From: Toxoplasma gondii ME49
Taxonomy: Eukaryota; Apicomplexa; Conoidasida; Eucoccidiorida; Sarcocystidae
Direction of reading: 5' to 3'
DNA: 64,000 nt
NCBI RefSeq assembly: GCF_000006565.2
Contig: NC_031477.1
Coordinates: forward strand, 2,946,043-3,010,042
Shown here: positions 11,909 through 25,069 of the stretch, one piece after another
Position numbering within the stretch: the stretch's first letter is position 1
Layout of the letters: every line of letters begins with the position of its first letter
Notes under the pieces: model-generated
The model's database searches: none
What the model was told of the DNA's origin: nothing
The model's input: only the letters and a program-made list of their open reading frames with translations
Translations under genes and position numbers: made by a program

Positions 11909-14900
11909 ATGGAGCAGCCATCAACAGATCCTCCCTCCGCTCCGCCTCCGGCACGGGCATTGTTCTTCAGCATTGAGTCTTTATCCCTTTCGGAACTATG
12001 CTCGGGAGAACGCGTTCCGCTGCCTCTTGAGTCAACACTTACCCTGTTGGTTGTTGCCACTTCTACTTTGTTCTTTTGTCTGCTTTTGTGGCGTTTCCGT
12101 AAGTTGCGACTGGAGCACCGTCCTTCCGATGCAGATCTTCCCCCCAGTGGGAATTCCCAAACAAGGACCACCACGTTTTTCTCCGTTGGTACATCGTCGG
12201 TGCCCTCTCCATGTGGCGACAGCGGCAGTCATGTTTCGGCGATAAGGAACAATGAGGGCGAAGGCAATAAGTTGAAAAAGGAGAAGGAAGCGTGTGATGG
12301 AGTGAGGCGGGAGACAGCAGGATCTTCCGACCAACTCTGTCCTGATTCCTTTATTCCTCAGAGGGGGTATCGTCGGAGCTGGATCGGCTTGGTCCTTCAC
12401 ATCTTCCTCTATGCTGTTGTCTTCTCTGCTCTACTTCTTATGCTAAGTCTGGTTGCTGTAGAGACCTGCATTCCAGTGTCGAAAAGTGATCTTCTATGGC
12501 GAGACAGAGCAGTGAGTTTCATTGCTTTATGGATATTCGTCTTTTCCGGACTCTACGGTGAGTGTGAAGGAACAGCGACCGGCATGAATACACGATAGCG
12601 CGCTGATCCGGCTGGTCCGCAGTGAACAGGAAAAAAGATCACTGTACATGCAGCCTCACAAGCATTTATACGCGTAGGTATCTGTCAGTGCACTCAACGA
12701 TTATGTCCTTCGGTGAAGGCCTCTCCACAGGAATGAACAGCGGAAAGGTCGTGGGCATGTACTTCACAGATAGTTTTAGCAGCGGCTGCCGGAGAACAAT
12801 GCAGTTATAGCGGACTCATGCCAGACGCAAGCGCAGCAATTGAGAAATGTACAGACAGGCAGATAGACAGATACATTACAAATGTCTGTGTTCGTTTCAT
12901 GACCTCCACTCGTTTGCACTGGCCGGCTTGTTGAGGAACTCGAGGGAGGACTCTTCCGACCCGAAAAGTCTTAAATGGCTGAGTCCGAATCTCTTTTGCG
13001 TTCCATCCATAGCTTGTTTTCGTCGCCAGTATGCTGGGATCCAAATCACGGCCACCTGCCGGACGTCACACACAAACGCCCTCAGTCTATCGTAATTTCC
13101 CCATAGAACACGAGGCGGGGCACACGTCTCGAGGAAGACATGTCTTTACGGTCGCACTTCTATAGATGTTCGTAGGCTCATCGAGCTTGTCGCGTGGAGT
13201 GTATTCTGTCGTGAAACAGCGTGTCTACATCTTAGATCGTCATTCACCCAGCACGATGCGAGCAGCTGTCACACGAGTGCGTCTTCCCAGGTCTTCAGCT
13301 CTTCCACTCCTACCTGCCGTGGTTCTTCCGGCTGCGCTGCCCTCTCTCGGAGGCGACCGCCGTGTGTTTCGTCCGAGAGCCGACTCCCTGCGCTGCAAGC
13401 GGCTCCAACAAAGCGGGGCCGAGCGACGAGGCTTTGCCACGTTTGAGAGAGAGGAGCGCTGAAATCTCTGGAGACGAGACTGCCTGCAAGAGGGATCGTG
13501 ACGACGAAGTCGAGCCGGAAGAGGATGATCATGAAAGGGAGGGTCTGAATGCAGAAGCCCCAGACTCCATCTCTCGGGTCGTTGCCAGGTAAGCCATGTG
13601 TACTGCACCCCCACCCCCTACTGCACCCACTGTCGGGGGCGGTGACTATGAATCCTGTCTCTTGGGGGAAAGTTTTCAGGATCTTCCTGTGAACGCGGAG
13701 ACCGGTATGGTTTTTTATGTTGTTGTGCCCCGATAAACGGACACAAGAATGCCCACGTGTCGGCGTTCTTGGTCGGATCGCAGAAGAAATACTGTGTGCT
13801 GTTCGCGGGAAAGGTGTTTTGGGGAAGTGAAGCTCAGCGCAAATTTAGCTGAAAACTTTTACGAGCTTGCATTCGCGTTGAGCCGAATGGACATGCATCA
13901 TGCGGGAAAACGCGACACTGTTGGATATTCGGCTCCCCTAGTGAACGCTGATATCGTATCTATTTACTGCACCACGTGGTAATAGTGGGACCGGTCTCAT
14001 CTCTAGCGTTTCCTTTTCGTTGCTTGCCGTTTACTGTGGCTTTTCAGGGTGCGAGAGGAGAGTTTCGCGTGTGCACTCTCCTTGTTCTTTGGCATCACTC
14101 GCGCGAAGCCATCGGGAGAAGGGAAGGAGGCGAAGCCGTTTCACGACTTGGTCAATTCGTCATGCCTGTCTCTGGTGCCTGTGCAACGCGTTAAAGTGAC
14201 GACTGGAGTTTCCAGAACTTTTCCGATTACCTCAATTGCCACGGCGAATTCGTGGAAAGACTCAAAGGAGACAAAGTCGAGTCAACGTGACAGTGACCAA
14301 ACAGGTTGCCGTGTGGTCTGCTGGGAAGGTCGACGGCATGTGTACTGCCCACACGCAGGACGGTTCGTCCTCTCGAGAAGCGAGCTTCCAAAGGTAAGAT
14401 GTACAATGATGGGACGTGGAGTGGCGTGACAAGGCAGACAGAAAAACACAGGGTCTTACATGTCAGGAGTATGGACGAGGAAGATATACCCTCGCTCCTG
14501 AAATGTGTGTGAAACCGAGTCACGCGGTACATGAAGGACAAAATCTCGAGCACTGCTCTCCGCAGTTGCTGAGCAGCCAATTGGTTATGTACTCTTGCAG
14601 TGCATTTATAGCTGCCCTTGTGTGTGCGTCGCCAAAACGGATATATCCTCTGATCGTGGACGGCTGTGTGGGATGCTTCTCTTTACTCAGTACAGTGGGG
14701 TATTGGTATACAGTAGTTATACAGAACATGACTTCCTGTTCCCGTACGTGAATAAGGTTTCCGTCCCCCCCCCCGCATTAAATGTATTCGACGCATGTTA
14801 CGCCATAGCCTTAATATATGGATTACTCGTATCACTCGTGTTTCCACCGAGAGAAAGCTACTATTTAGGTCATGGTTGAATCCGGGTCGTCCCGAGGAAC

Positions 14901-17900
14901 AGAGGTCCAGTTTCCAGCGTTTTATGGTAATGTATCATGGATGTGTATGTCTCTTCTTTGACGTGTCACAGGCAGAACGGACTCGGCAAGCAATAAGCGA
15001 TGTGATCAAACGAGGAGGCATTTCGGATGCGGAAGCGCTCAGACGGCTTCGCTTGTTTGGCGTTAATGCGGTCCCGGTAGCGATGCCGACCCTGACCGAG
15101 GCTCTGAAAGGGTACGGTGTTCGCGCCTTAGTGGTTTCGGGAATAGGCTTCTTGCCTGTTGATTTGCTTTTTATCATCTGCGTGCCTGTTTACGTTCACC
15201 TCTCTGTTGCTGCACCTAATGCCTTAAAAGTCATCTTGTCCAAACATTGTTTCCTTTGGTTCTGTGAAGCGAGTCGTCTTCCGCAGTGTTTCACAGGGGA
15301 GGTAGGCTGGAGACTCATGTCCTCAGTCGCACTTAGTTCCACAAAGTATCCGAGTCTACGCCTACTAGGAGAGAGGCGGCATTCACCAGCTCTCCGTCTT
15401 GCAAACACCCTGTCCTGCGTGTTATTCAGAGAACTTTCTGACGTAATGTTCCTTTTCCAGTTTCTTCTCGTCTGCAACTCCTTCTACTGGCGTTCCTATC
15501 TTGCCTCATCGATATGGGCACTTCTGGCGGTGTATGGCATCCTTGCGAGAGTTTGGATCGCCCACAAAAGCCAAATGAAGGTCAAACGTCTTGCGGAGGA
15601 AGGCAGTGCGACACTCGTGTGTGTCCTCCGGCAAACAAACTCGGAGACAGGCACGTTTGAGAATCCCCTCTACATTCCTGCGCAGCAACTCGTTCCAGGT
15701 ACGCGCAGAGAGCCCGGAAAGGGGAGTCTTGATTCAGCATCCGGCAGGACGTGTGACAACGGAAATGAGGTATAATGGTTCCCCCCCTCGCATGAGTTGG
15801 AGCTGGAATAGGGATGCCCGCTGGGGCTCACCAGCATCGTAGATTAGGTCATTTTGCGCCAGTGCCTTTCGGCCGCTTTGTCGACTTTTCAATCTCGTTG
15901 TGTGTAATGTAGGTTGCCTTTCGTGGCGAGTCTTGTTCAGGTGATTTGGTCCTGCTGAGTCCGGGTATGACCGTGCCGGCGGACTTGGTTCTCTGCGACG
16001 GCAGCGCCGTGATGGATGAGAGTGAACTGACTGGCGAAACGAAACCTATTCAGAAACTACCGTGGCTGCCTCATCGACTGAGAACAACAAACAAATACGG
16101 GAAAACGGAGGATAGTAGAGAAAATGAGAGTTCGCCTGCGGAGAATGACAACGACACTCCCTTCTTCATAGATCGACCGAGTATGAGGAAGTCGATTCTC
16201 TTCGCGGGTGAGTCCTCGAACTGCCAAGAAAAACAAGGCCGTGCATGCATTGTTCAGGGTGCGTTTGTGGCCCCAGATACAGCCTCTTGTTCGCGTGAGA
16301 GAAGATCAGATTGGGGTATGGTAGACTTCACTTTCGACTGGTTGTCGACGGAGTTTGGAGTGCTCTTTTCCGACCCATTCAGGCACGCACGTGATCTCGG
16401 CTGCAGGTTCGAAGGCGTCTGTGACAGGTCTCCCACGTGGTCGCTCCGCGTTCGATTATCCCGCGAATTCGGTCCATGCCGGCGTTTCCTCGTCTCCGCG
16501 GAACGACCCTCAGATCTCTTTCCTTTCTTACGAAGCGTCGTCGGCCTGCTTGGCAGTGGTAGCGAGGACAGGAAGCAGCACTGCTAGGGGCTCCCTTCTA
16601 CGACGGACTCTGTCGTCTTCCATCTTCCTCTTCAAGTACGACGCCCAGCTCCCGGCAGTCTTCCTCATCATGCTCTGCTACGCGGCTGTGGTTATTTGCA
16701 TCCTTTGCAAGTGTTCTCCGAATGCGACGGGAGTCGCTGGGTGGTTTTATGCGTTAGGCACGCTGTCGCAGCTGCTTCCGGTAAGAGAGCTATCTGGGTG
16801 TGGTAGTTCCACCACATCAAGTGCCGCTTGTAAGATGAGCGCACGGAAAAAACGCCGTGTGTTTCGACCGTCGTGAAACTGACAGGAGCTGTTTATAGCA
16901 TGTCTTCTGCCTAAAGTATTCTCGACGAGATAACGCATTAGATGACCGCAAGTAGGCGAACCTCTTGGCGCATGTGGCATCGATGTTCGACACCTTTCCC
17001 TGTCTCAAGCAACCTAAGCAATCGGCTGGTGGTATACAATAGTCGTAATGACCGTGGCTGTCTGTATCTAATTTGTGGGATATGTAGTCAATATCTTAGG
17101 TACTACAATGTCTCTTGGCTCATTAGCTCACTGTTGTTTCCCATTCTCTGGCATTCGTAGAATTTCCACTGATTTCAATTGCGCATTGTGCCATCGCCTT
17201 TTTTATAATAGTGCCCTTATCTTTATAGAGTTAAACTCTCTTCTCTCAGTAATTGTGAATGAGTCTTATGTGACCAGGCAGGCGCCTGTCACCAGCGATG
17301 CCACTGTTGCATGTATCTCCCGTTGTGTTGCGGTGACGGAATGTGCAGGTCTGGACTCCCGTCTTGATTGCGCGGGCGCAGGCTGCTTCTGCGCAGCGCC
17401 TTCAGGAGACAAAACAGATTCTGACATTGGCCCCTCAACGACTCGCCGTATGCGGCAAAGCCCGCGTCGTTTGCTTTGACAAAACAGGCACATTAACACA
17501 GCATGGCATGCAATTTGCCGGTGAGGGAACTCGACGATACTTCACGGTCCTTAAGTCGTTATGAGCGTGAAGTTGCGCTGAAAGTCATTAGCTACACTTC
17601 GCCACGGACCACATGGGCGTGTGTCGATGCAGAACTGAGGCGTCAGGCGGATGTGTCTCTTCAAAACAGCAACAGATCGTTCATAGCGTTACCAAACGGA
17701 GATGCACTTGCGATCCCAATGGATGTTGAGGAAAATGAAGAAGAGATTCCGTGGAGTTTTTCGGTTTCAATGGAGCCCCTTCAGAGCCCAAGACGAAACC
17801 AATAGAAACTTTGGCTATCGTCATTATTCAGATTAGGGCAGCACTGCTGTGTCTCATTCATCTAGTTAGCCCCGCTTATTTCTTTTGCAGGTGTGCTGGC

Positions 17901-20900
17901 CACCAGCCGGTCTTCTACAAGGTTGTCCCGTGCAGTGCCGGACTCCCAAACAGACCAACAGAGTGGTACGAGATTGTCGGAGTCGGCAGGCACGGTGCAC
18001 AGTGCAGAGGCGCATGCAGTGTCTTTCGAACGGAATGTACGACCAGTCACGGCAGCGTGGAACTGGGGCCTCGGAAGCTTGGTTGTTTCTGAAGACAGGG
18101 GCAAAAGAGTCCGATCCCCATCAAGTCCTTTGCATCGCGAACAGTGCCCAAGCAACAGTGACGACGGTAAGTGATACTTTTTTTCACGACGCCTTAGAGT
18201 CATCGCTGAATGTCCAAACTTTGCTGTAAGATGCAGTCTCGTTTCATCATTATAATAGAGTGTAGTTTCAAACCTGAGTCCCAGTTGCTTGGATGTGACC
18301 AGAGAGGACAACCGCTCACTCGAAAGTTTGAAAATTCCTTCAGTTCACGCGAGCAGAGAATGGCTGGTAAGATCCGTGAGAGGTTGTGGATGCGGCCAAC
18401 GGCTGTGGCAAGCGTGCACCTCAGTTGGACGTGTGATATTCGATGTCTACTTGCTGATCTCTAGGTCACTTGGTCAAAGAAGAAACAAAGAGCACGGACT
18501 CATTGGAAGACGCGGCTGCCAAGCCCTCTACGGAGCAGGACCAGAACCTCTTGTTGCTCGGGCTCTCCGCGTGCCATGCGTTGGCATTGAAGACACCAGG
18601 ATCACTGTTGCGCCCCGCCGAGATACTCGTGCACCTCGATGTGGAGAGCAAACTACGGGATTATTCTGGAGGCCGAAAGGCGTGTGGGGCATCCTGGCTG
18701 GAGGATCCAAAGGCAGGACCATCGGAGAACGAAGAGCTCTCCGTCCACGTAAAGGCATCCGAAACTGGCCATGACGAGGACCAGACTGACGAGGGAAACG
18801 TTTTTCTGGGTTCCGACCTCGAAAAACGGTGAGACCGCGGAGCTGGATTGAATTGGCATAGGACGGGGAGAAGTCCCTTTAGACCGTAATCCTCTGGCGC
18901 GTTCTGGAGACCCTAGCAATGTAGCTTCTTTACGATATATTGTCGAGTGTTTACGGATTCTGGAGCGCGTCAGACGTTCATATGCACACAAGAGCAGCAC
19001 GGCTAGAGATTAGAGCAAGCTTGAGTTCTCTACTGGAGAACTCATCGCGAACTGTATGATGTACGCGTTGTTACAGGATGGTACAGGCCACCGGCTGGCG
19101 TTTGCTGATGACGTTGCATGGAGAGGAAGATCACCAGGCATCAGCTGTTTGGGAGCAGGACAGGCCTGCTCGGTGGATGCTCCCCCCCCAGTTCGAAGAA
19201 CGTGCCAGGGCCAGACGTGACATGTGGCTGCCAATTTTATCATCACCTGCCAAGGACAGCAGTTCGCCCCTAGGTGAATGGTGTGGGCACAAGATGGCCG
19301 ACAAAGTCTTCCTCGATTCAGGTAGGAACTGGAATGTTTTCTCGTAGTTCCACAATAAAAGTGTATAACACGACTGGTGGCTATGTGGCAATCAGGTGTC
19401 TGTCGATTCATCGGGAGAGCCAGGGAGGAATAGGAGGCACAAAAACTGTCGCTTGTCGCTGTCTTGAATTCCGTTTTGGTTTCTCGTTCTTGTGGTTGTC
19501 TTAGAATGAGGGCTGCTCTGTGCCTAAAAACAAGCACCATGCAGGATACGATGCGCGCATAGTGTGTAGGTATTTTTCTTGAAACCGAAAATGGTTTAAA
19601 CTGTTCACATTTCGTTCGCTGTTACAATAACGCTGTCCGCATCACGTGTCTCTGACGTTGGCCTTGTCTGCAAACGTGTTCTCAGGTGCTGTAGAAATTC
19701 TGCATGTCTTTCCTTTCGATTACTCATTGCAACGCATGAGCGTCGTCGTTCGACGCGGGAGTAGCAGACGTTGCGTCGACCAAGACGGGGTTTTAACTCC
19801 GGATTCTTTTGGAGACGAGACATTGGTCTTTTGTAAGGGAAGCTACGAATCCGTTGGACCCCTCTGTACCTCTGGGTTACCTGCTGATTTTACCGGGCGC
19901 TGCAACAGTCTCGCGCTTCAAGGTTTCTATGTTCTTGCTCTCGCGTATAAGCCGGTGCCATCGACTGACGCTGAACCCTCGAGAGAAGGGAACCTAGATC
20001 CCGAAGCAGCTGAGAGGCACCAACGCGCTTCGAAGCCGGTAAAGTTTCGATCGCGGCACAAATCAAAAAATAAGACGAAACAGCCCCTGGCTAGGAAGCA
20101 GCCAGGGAAAAGCGTCGCGCCAGAGATAAATGAAACTGGGGCAGTTTCTGATACGTCAGACACAAGGCTCCATTTCGATTCGCACACCTGCCCTCCTGCC
20201 TCTGCCATTCCTTCCTCTGTGGGTCGTGGGCACCAGAAGGACGCCTTGAAGCCGCCTAGTGTTCTGGGCATGTCTCGAGACTCAGTGGAAAACGGGCTTC
20301 GCTTTCTAGGTTTGATTCTTTTTCGGAATGAGCTGAAAGCCGACGCCGCAGAGGCCATTCGGCAGCTGAAGCAGGGACGCGTGAGGCCCGTCATGATCAC
20401 GGGCGACAGTGTTCTCACAGCGTGCTGTGTGGCCAGATTATGTGGCATGACTGGTGAACAGTGTTCCTTATCGTACACTTCCTTTTGTGGTGAAAACACG
20501 TGTAGCATGCGGTCGCTGGAAGACAATGCGTTAGAAAACGCCACAGCTGAACTCCAGGCATCAGAGCGACAAATCTCGGGCCCTTCTGCGGTCGTGGGTC
20601 CCCTAGGATCAGCATATGTTCCAGATGCACCCGCCATGGAAACGCGTCAAAACCCACCAACGGTGCTGGTGGCGGAATTCAAAAATCCTCAAGATTCTCA
20701 GTCCGGACTAATCTGGCGTGACGCGGACATTCCACACCGTGTTTTCAGCGAAACGGAGGTTTATCAAGGTCTGCTAACGGTACGATGGGATTTGATGCTG
20801 TCGGTTTCACAGCACGCCGTGTATTGCCTAACAGGACCAGCGTGCGCTTAACCGGCAGGTGTTGTTTTTTTCGTCGACCTCACTGGTCGTTTTTCGCGAC

Positions 20901-23900
20901 AGTCAGCAATTGGCATTTGTTGTATATCTCATGAGGAACTCTCCACTGAATCTCACATGCGAGGTAGATACCGTTCACATGAACAGCGTCTTGTGCTTTT
21001 CAGTTGTGGATGCTGTGCCCCAAGGCTCTTACAAGACTGCAAAGACGGGGTCTCAAGAGTCCGTTCGTTTCTTGTTCTTTTGGGAGGAATGTTTCTTTAA
21101 AAGCTCATGAACTTTTTTCCCGCTTTCTGTGTGCCACTGTCAGGCTGGCGGCATGTGCGACCTGGCCGTCACAGAGACGGTTCTAGAGTATCTTGCGTCT
21201 ACGCCAGTCAGTGATCCAAACGTGTACACTACACCACTACGTGCTTCCAAGGCACCCATTGAGGACGCTCGCTTTTTCTGCTCTTCCTCTCGTGAAGGAT
21301 TGTTTGTTCCAGAACATCGGTTTTGGAGCTACAGAATCACCGTCGACACGGAGGAGACAGTATCCCTTTTGGAGTCAGGAAGCCCCGACGGCACCGTGAA
21401 ACAGCAAGGGAGCTACGCGTGTTATTCTGAAAGCGCTCCACGAGAGACTCCACGATCTTGGGCGTACTGGCGGCGAGCAGCCGCTGCCTTGGGTTTTAGT
21501 TTGGGACGGCGAAGGTCCAGCTTGAAAATGCTTGGAAGCTGTGATGTGAACCAGAGTGAAGGCCACGACAGAACGTCGCTACTCGATGTCCTGCTCATGC
21601 GAATCAGGATTTTCGCGCGCATGTCGCCGCAGGTATGTCCTGAGACCTTGCAAGCGAGGAGCTTTTCTCGAGACAACAGGAGACAGCATGCGCATCGTCG
21701 AGCGAGCGACTGACGTCTGGCAGTTTTGTCTACTCTATGCCAGTCTAGGCAATGTGCTCGGCACGATACAGTTTTGTCGCTGTCCTGTCGGTGGATTCAC
21801 AGGGCAAGAGACGCATCGTCCTGGCATTCATGCGGCGAGGCTTCGTCACCTGCATGTGCGGGGATGGAGGGAATGACTGTGCTGCCCTTCGTGCTGCCCA
21901 CGCGGGCCTGGCCTTTTCCACGGTACGTTTACGGACTCAGAGCACTATTCATGTTTGCAACAACGTCGACCAGAGCTGTCCGGTGGCGCCTCCTCGAACG
22001 CGATACAGACATTCTCAAGTTTGTCGCTTGCAGCGTCACAAAATCGCATGGTAGATTTGTGTATATAGCGAGAAGTGCGAGTGGCCCGGTACGCATGTAA
22101 CTGCAAAACCTCGGTGTTGTGGTCGCCATGGTGACACGGCAATGGTTGGCTGCCGTCGGACTGCACAGGCGGTAGAGTCGGAAAGCATCGTCGATGGAGC
22201 CATCATTTTGTTAGGCATTATGCCCTGCCCATAATGTCAAGAGCATTTCGTATTTTGTTTGTATGGACAATCCATGGTTCTGCAACAGTCGACAGATTGT
22301 TGCCAGTTCTAACAAGAATCTTGAGATAGACCCTTACGTCGAGACTCGAACGTTGTCTGACTCGAGTGTTTGGGAAGCGAGCCGTTGGTATTTTGCCTTG
22401 TACGACATGAAACGTTTTCTGCTGGCGTGTTTTCGTAGAGCTCTGCATCTGTGCTTGCTCCATTCACTGCCACTTCGCTGCAGCCAACTGCTGCGGCGGA
22501 CCTTCTCAAGTAAGTTTATGTGAAAATTGAATCCTCTTCAAGGTGTCTTGTGCCACGTGCGTCGCGAAGAGGGTCCGTGGCAAGACACGCAGGGTCCGGA
22601 AAGCACCATCCAGATAAATGTTTCTGCACTCTAGTAAGTACTTCCACTTTTATATATATATATATATATATACACGTATGTATATTTCTGGTTTTTCTGT
22701 AATCCAGCAGTGTTCGACTGTGTAACTACCATGTGCAAGCCGTGCGTTTATACCGAGAACGGGTTGACGGTGCCTGCAAATCAGGATTCGGTGAAAGAAT
22801 GTGTCTTGTTAGTGCATGTGCATGTGAACACTGTCAGAGAGGGGCGGTGCAGTTTAGCCACTGCTCTTTCCGCATACAAGTTCTTGGTGGTCTACGGCGT
22901 CCTCCTTTCCTTCGTCAAGAGTGTTCTGCTCATTTTTGGAGGCGGGTCCTGCATGAGCCAGGCCATCTACTTTTTAATGGATGTCGCGATTCTTCTGGGC
23001 TTGAGCAAGGTCATGGTTCTTGCCAGGTACAGCAGGCGCGATACGCGCAGGCGCAGCTCGAAGCGCCGACGCCAGAGCCATCTATGAAGCCCGATGTGGG
23101 TTTTTTCTCACAGTGCTAAGTGCTGATAGTGCAGCCATTCCATATACCAGTTTACACTCCCCACGGCGACGCGGGTTCTATACACGGGGATCTCGAGCCC
23201 ACCGATGATGTTCGACAAACGCACAGGCTATTACCATCAACGTTGCTCTACGTTGACTAGCATGGCCTCCGAAAAACCAATGCTGGCTTCGTGCTTTCTG
23301 CAAAGCTGTCGCTTGTGTGTGTTGGTGCTGCTACCAGGCCTAAAGAAAGCCTACGAATTCGGTCTCCTACGTCAAGTCTCCTGGGCCCAACCACCATTGT
23401 CTCCGTCTGCATCATGCTACTGGTCGATTTTCTGTTCATTGTCTGTCTCTACTCCCAGCTTCGTGCAACTGGGCTGGGAGTGGACGTGGACTACCAAGCA
23501 ACACTTCCACCGCAGGCTTGGTGGATGAGGTACGGTCTAGCACGCGCACGAGTGGAGCTCAGGATCCTGGGTTTGCTCCAGGGTAGTAGTCCCAGATAAT
23601 TGAGAGTGTGCCACCGTTATCTTACCCGTAAATAACTATATCGCGGAACGCCAGACATGCGGTCAGCGTTCCCTGTTGCCTACACGTGGTGTGCGGGGCT
23701 CTGCACTGCCTTCGCAGTAACACGGAAATGCGAAAGTCCTTGTTTGTATGCGATCCTGACCTGTGAAGGACAAGAGAGGCATGCGTCAAAAAGGATGGCA
23801 CCTTCATAGTGATGCATATGGACAGACAGCGACCTGACCATGGAGCAGGTTTCCTTCCATATCCACCTGCCTTCAGGAGTGACACGTACGAGGCAGCGAG

Positions 23901-25069
23901 CTGCGCCATCTGGGTCTGTGTACAGCTCACCAATACTGCCTTTGTTTTTTCGTTGGGCGGTATGTTCCGCGATCGCGTCTACAGGAACCGGGCGCTCATC
24001 ATGTAAGAAATGCAAAAAACAAGGAGTACAAACGGTTTCAGTGACAGGTGGCTCTAGGAATTGTGCTAGAAGTGTCTCCCAGCAGTTTGCTAGAATGCGA
24101 CAAGACAGTTCGGCTTTCTTTTAGAATACTACTTCCGGTCAGAAAGTTCAACCACGTACTTACGAAGCATTAAACGACGGAGCTCACGGTGTTGTACCGT
24201 CTCTGACTCAAAGTCCGACGACCCGCGTTTCTCGTCGCGACGTTTGATGGATGCACCTACCGTTTGAATCGCACCCTCCATCAACGGTCGTCTTGCTGAT
24301 GTCCACACCGTGCTAACGAGTGAGGTGGTCACCTTCGGCTCACACAGTGTGCGTGCAGTTGGCCGTCAACAACGTCTCTCCTTCTCTTGTGTCTCTCCTC
24401 TCTTCTTTTATCAGATCTACTGCAGTTCTGCAGCTGTTCTTCATCGCCATCACCTTCCTCCCGACGTCGAGTATTTCCTGTCTTATGCGCATTAACTGTA
24501 CCGATGCGGCTTCACGTGCTGTAAACCTACCCGTACCAGCATGGATGGCTCGTCCTGCTGCGGGGATGCCTCTGTACAATCCGCGCGGTCATAACATCTT
24601 CCCTTTTCCATGGAAGGTGAGTTCAAGCGCTTGAGACAAGAAGCATCCGCACTGTGGCTACAGCGTGCAGTAGCTTGTCCATTTCGTTAGATCATCGCTC
24701 GTTGGACGTGTTTGCTTCGAAGGGCCGGCCGGCTTGAAGCGCTGCTCCGGTGTCGCTGAGGTACTGGTGTGTCGTTTCTACAGGGGGCTTGCAGAAAGTT
24801 TTATTGGCTACGATACCAATGCTATCTGGTTTCGATGAATGTTGGGGTGGTACAGAGGGACGGTTGCGGATGGCAACACTTACAGGTGGGCCCTGTCAGC
24901 TTCTGTTTGGGTGCTTGGATGCGTTTCGCAGGTGCAGCTCACGATTCTATCTCTGGCAAATGCCATTGTCAACATTATCATGGCCAGGTTTCTCTTCTCC
25001 GCCGCATTCCTCAAGTTCCTTCGGACTCACACAAACAGTCCTGGAGAGTCTGATAATCTCATGGTTTAA
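11909..25069 (+). CDS. P5B-type (ATP13A-like) P-type ATPase, 2048 aa
   Basis: Exons: 11909-12557, 13291-13588, 14048-14393, 14972-15111, 15430-15698, 15941-16207, 16383-16780, 17349-17520, 17891-18166, 18465-18828, 19077-19321, 19686-20779, 21144-21632, 21803-21922, 22439-22509, 22838-23026, 23338-23529, 23877-24002, 24415-24616, 24784-24885, 24932-25069. All are GT-AG, phases agree, and the sum is 2049 codons. Landmarks in order: N-terminal membrane helices (about 45-68, 157-185, 197-213); actuator loop DESELTGET with TGE at 598-600; M4 motif TPVLIA; phosphorylation site CFDKTGTLTQHG with Asp833; a CHAL/ATGW nucleotide-domain signature of P5B pumps; FPFDYSLQRMSVVV; MITGD (1378-1382); hinge CGDGGNDC (about 1688-1695); then C-terminal helices. 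The APQRL..CGK segment before the phosphorylation site is diagnostic of P5B. Family members are endolysosomal polyamine or cation exporters. Large low-complexity insertions roughly double the usual length of about 1200 aa. Confidence 0.9.
17060..17200 (+). other. AT-rich intron segment, possible mitochondrial-DNA insertion
   Basis: Within intron 7 of the P5B ATPase a short AT-rich stretch can be read as GYVVNILGTTMSLGSL, which resembles the C-terminal end of apicomplexan cytochrome c oxidase subunit 1. Coccidian nuclear genomes are known to carry many short mitochondrial insertions. The resemblance is brief and recalled from family knowledge, not aligned, so this is only a candidate. Confidence 0.15.
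22651..22672. repeat. (TA)n microsatellite in P5B intron 15
   Basis: An uninterrupted run of about eleven TA units lies in the intron between exons 15 and 16 of the P5B ATPase. Confidence 0.95.

Noticed and set aside
17549..17805. Open frame directly after P5B exon 8 as an exon continuation
   Set aside because: It is in a different frame from the phosphorylation-site exon, and only about 35 nt would remain for an intron; the G|GTGAGG donor to the 17891 acceptor keeps phase.
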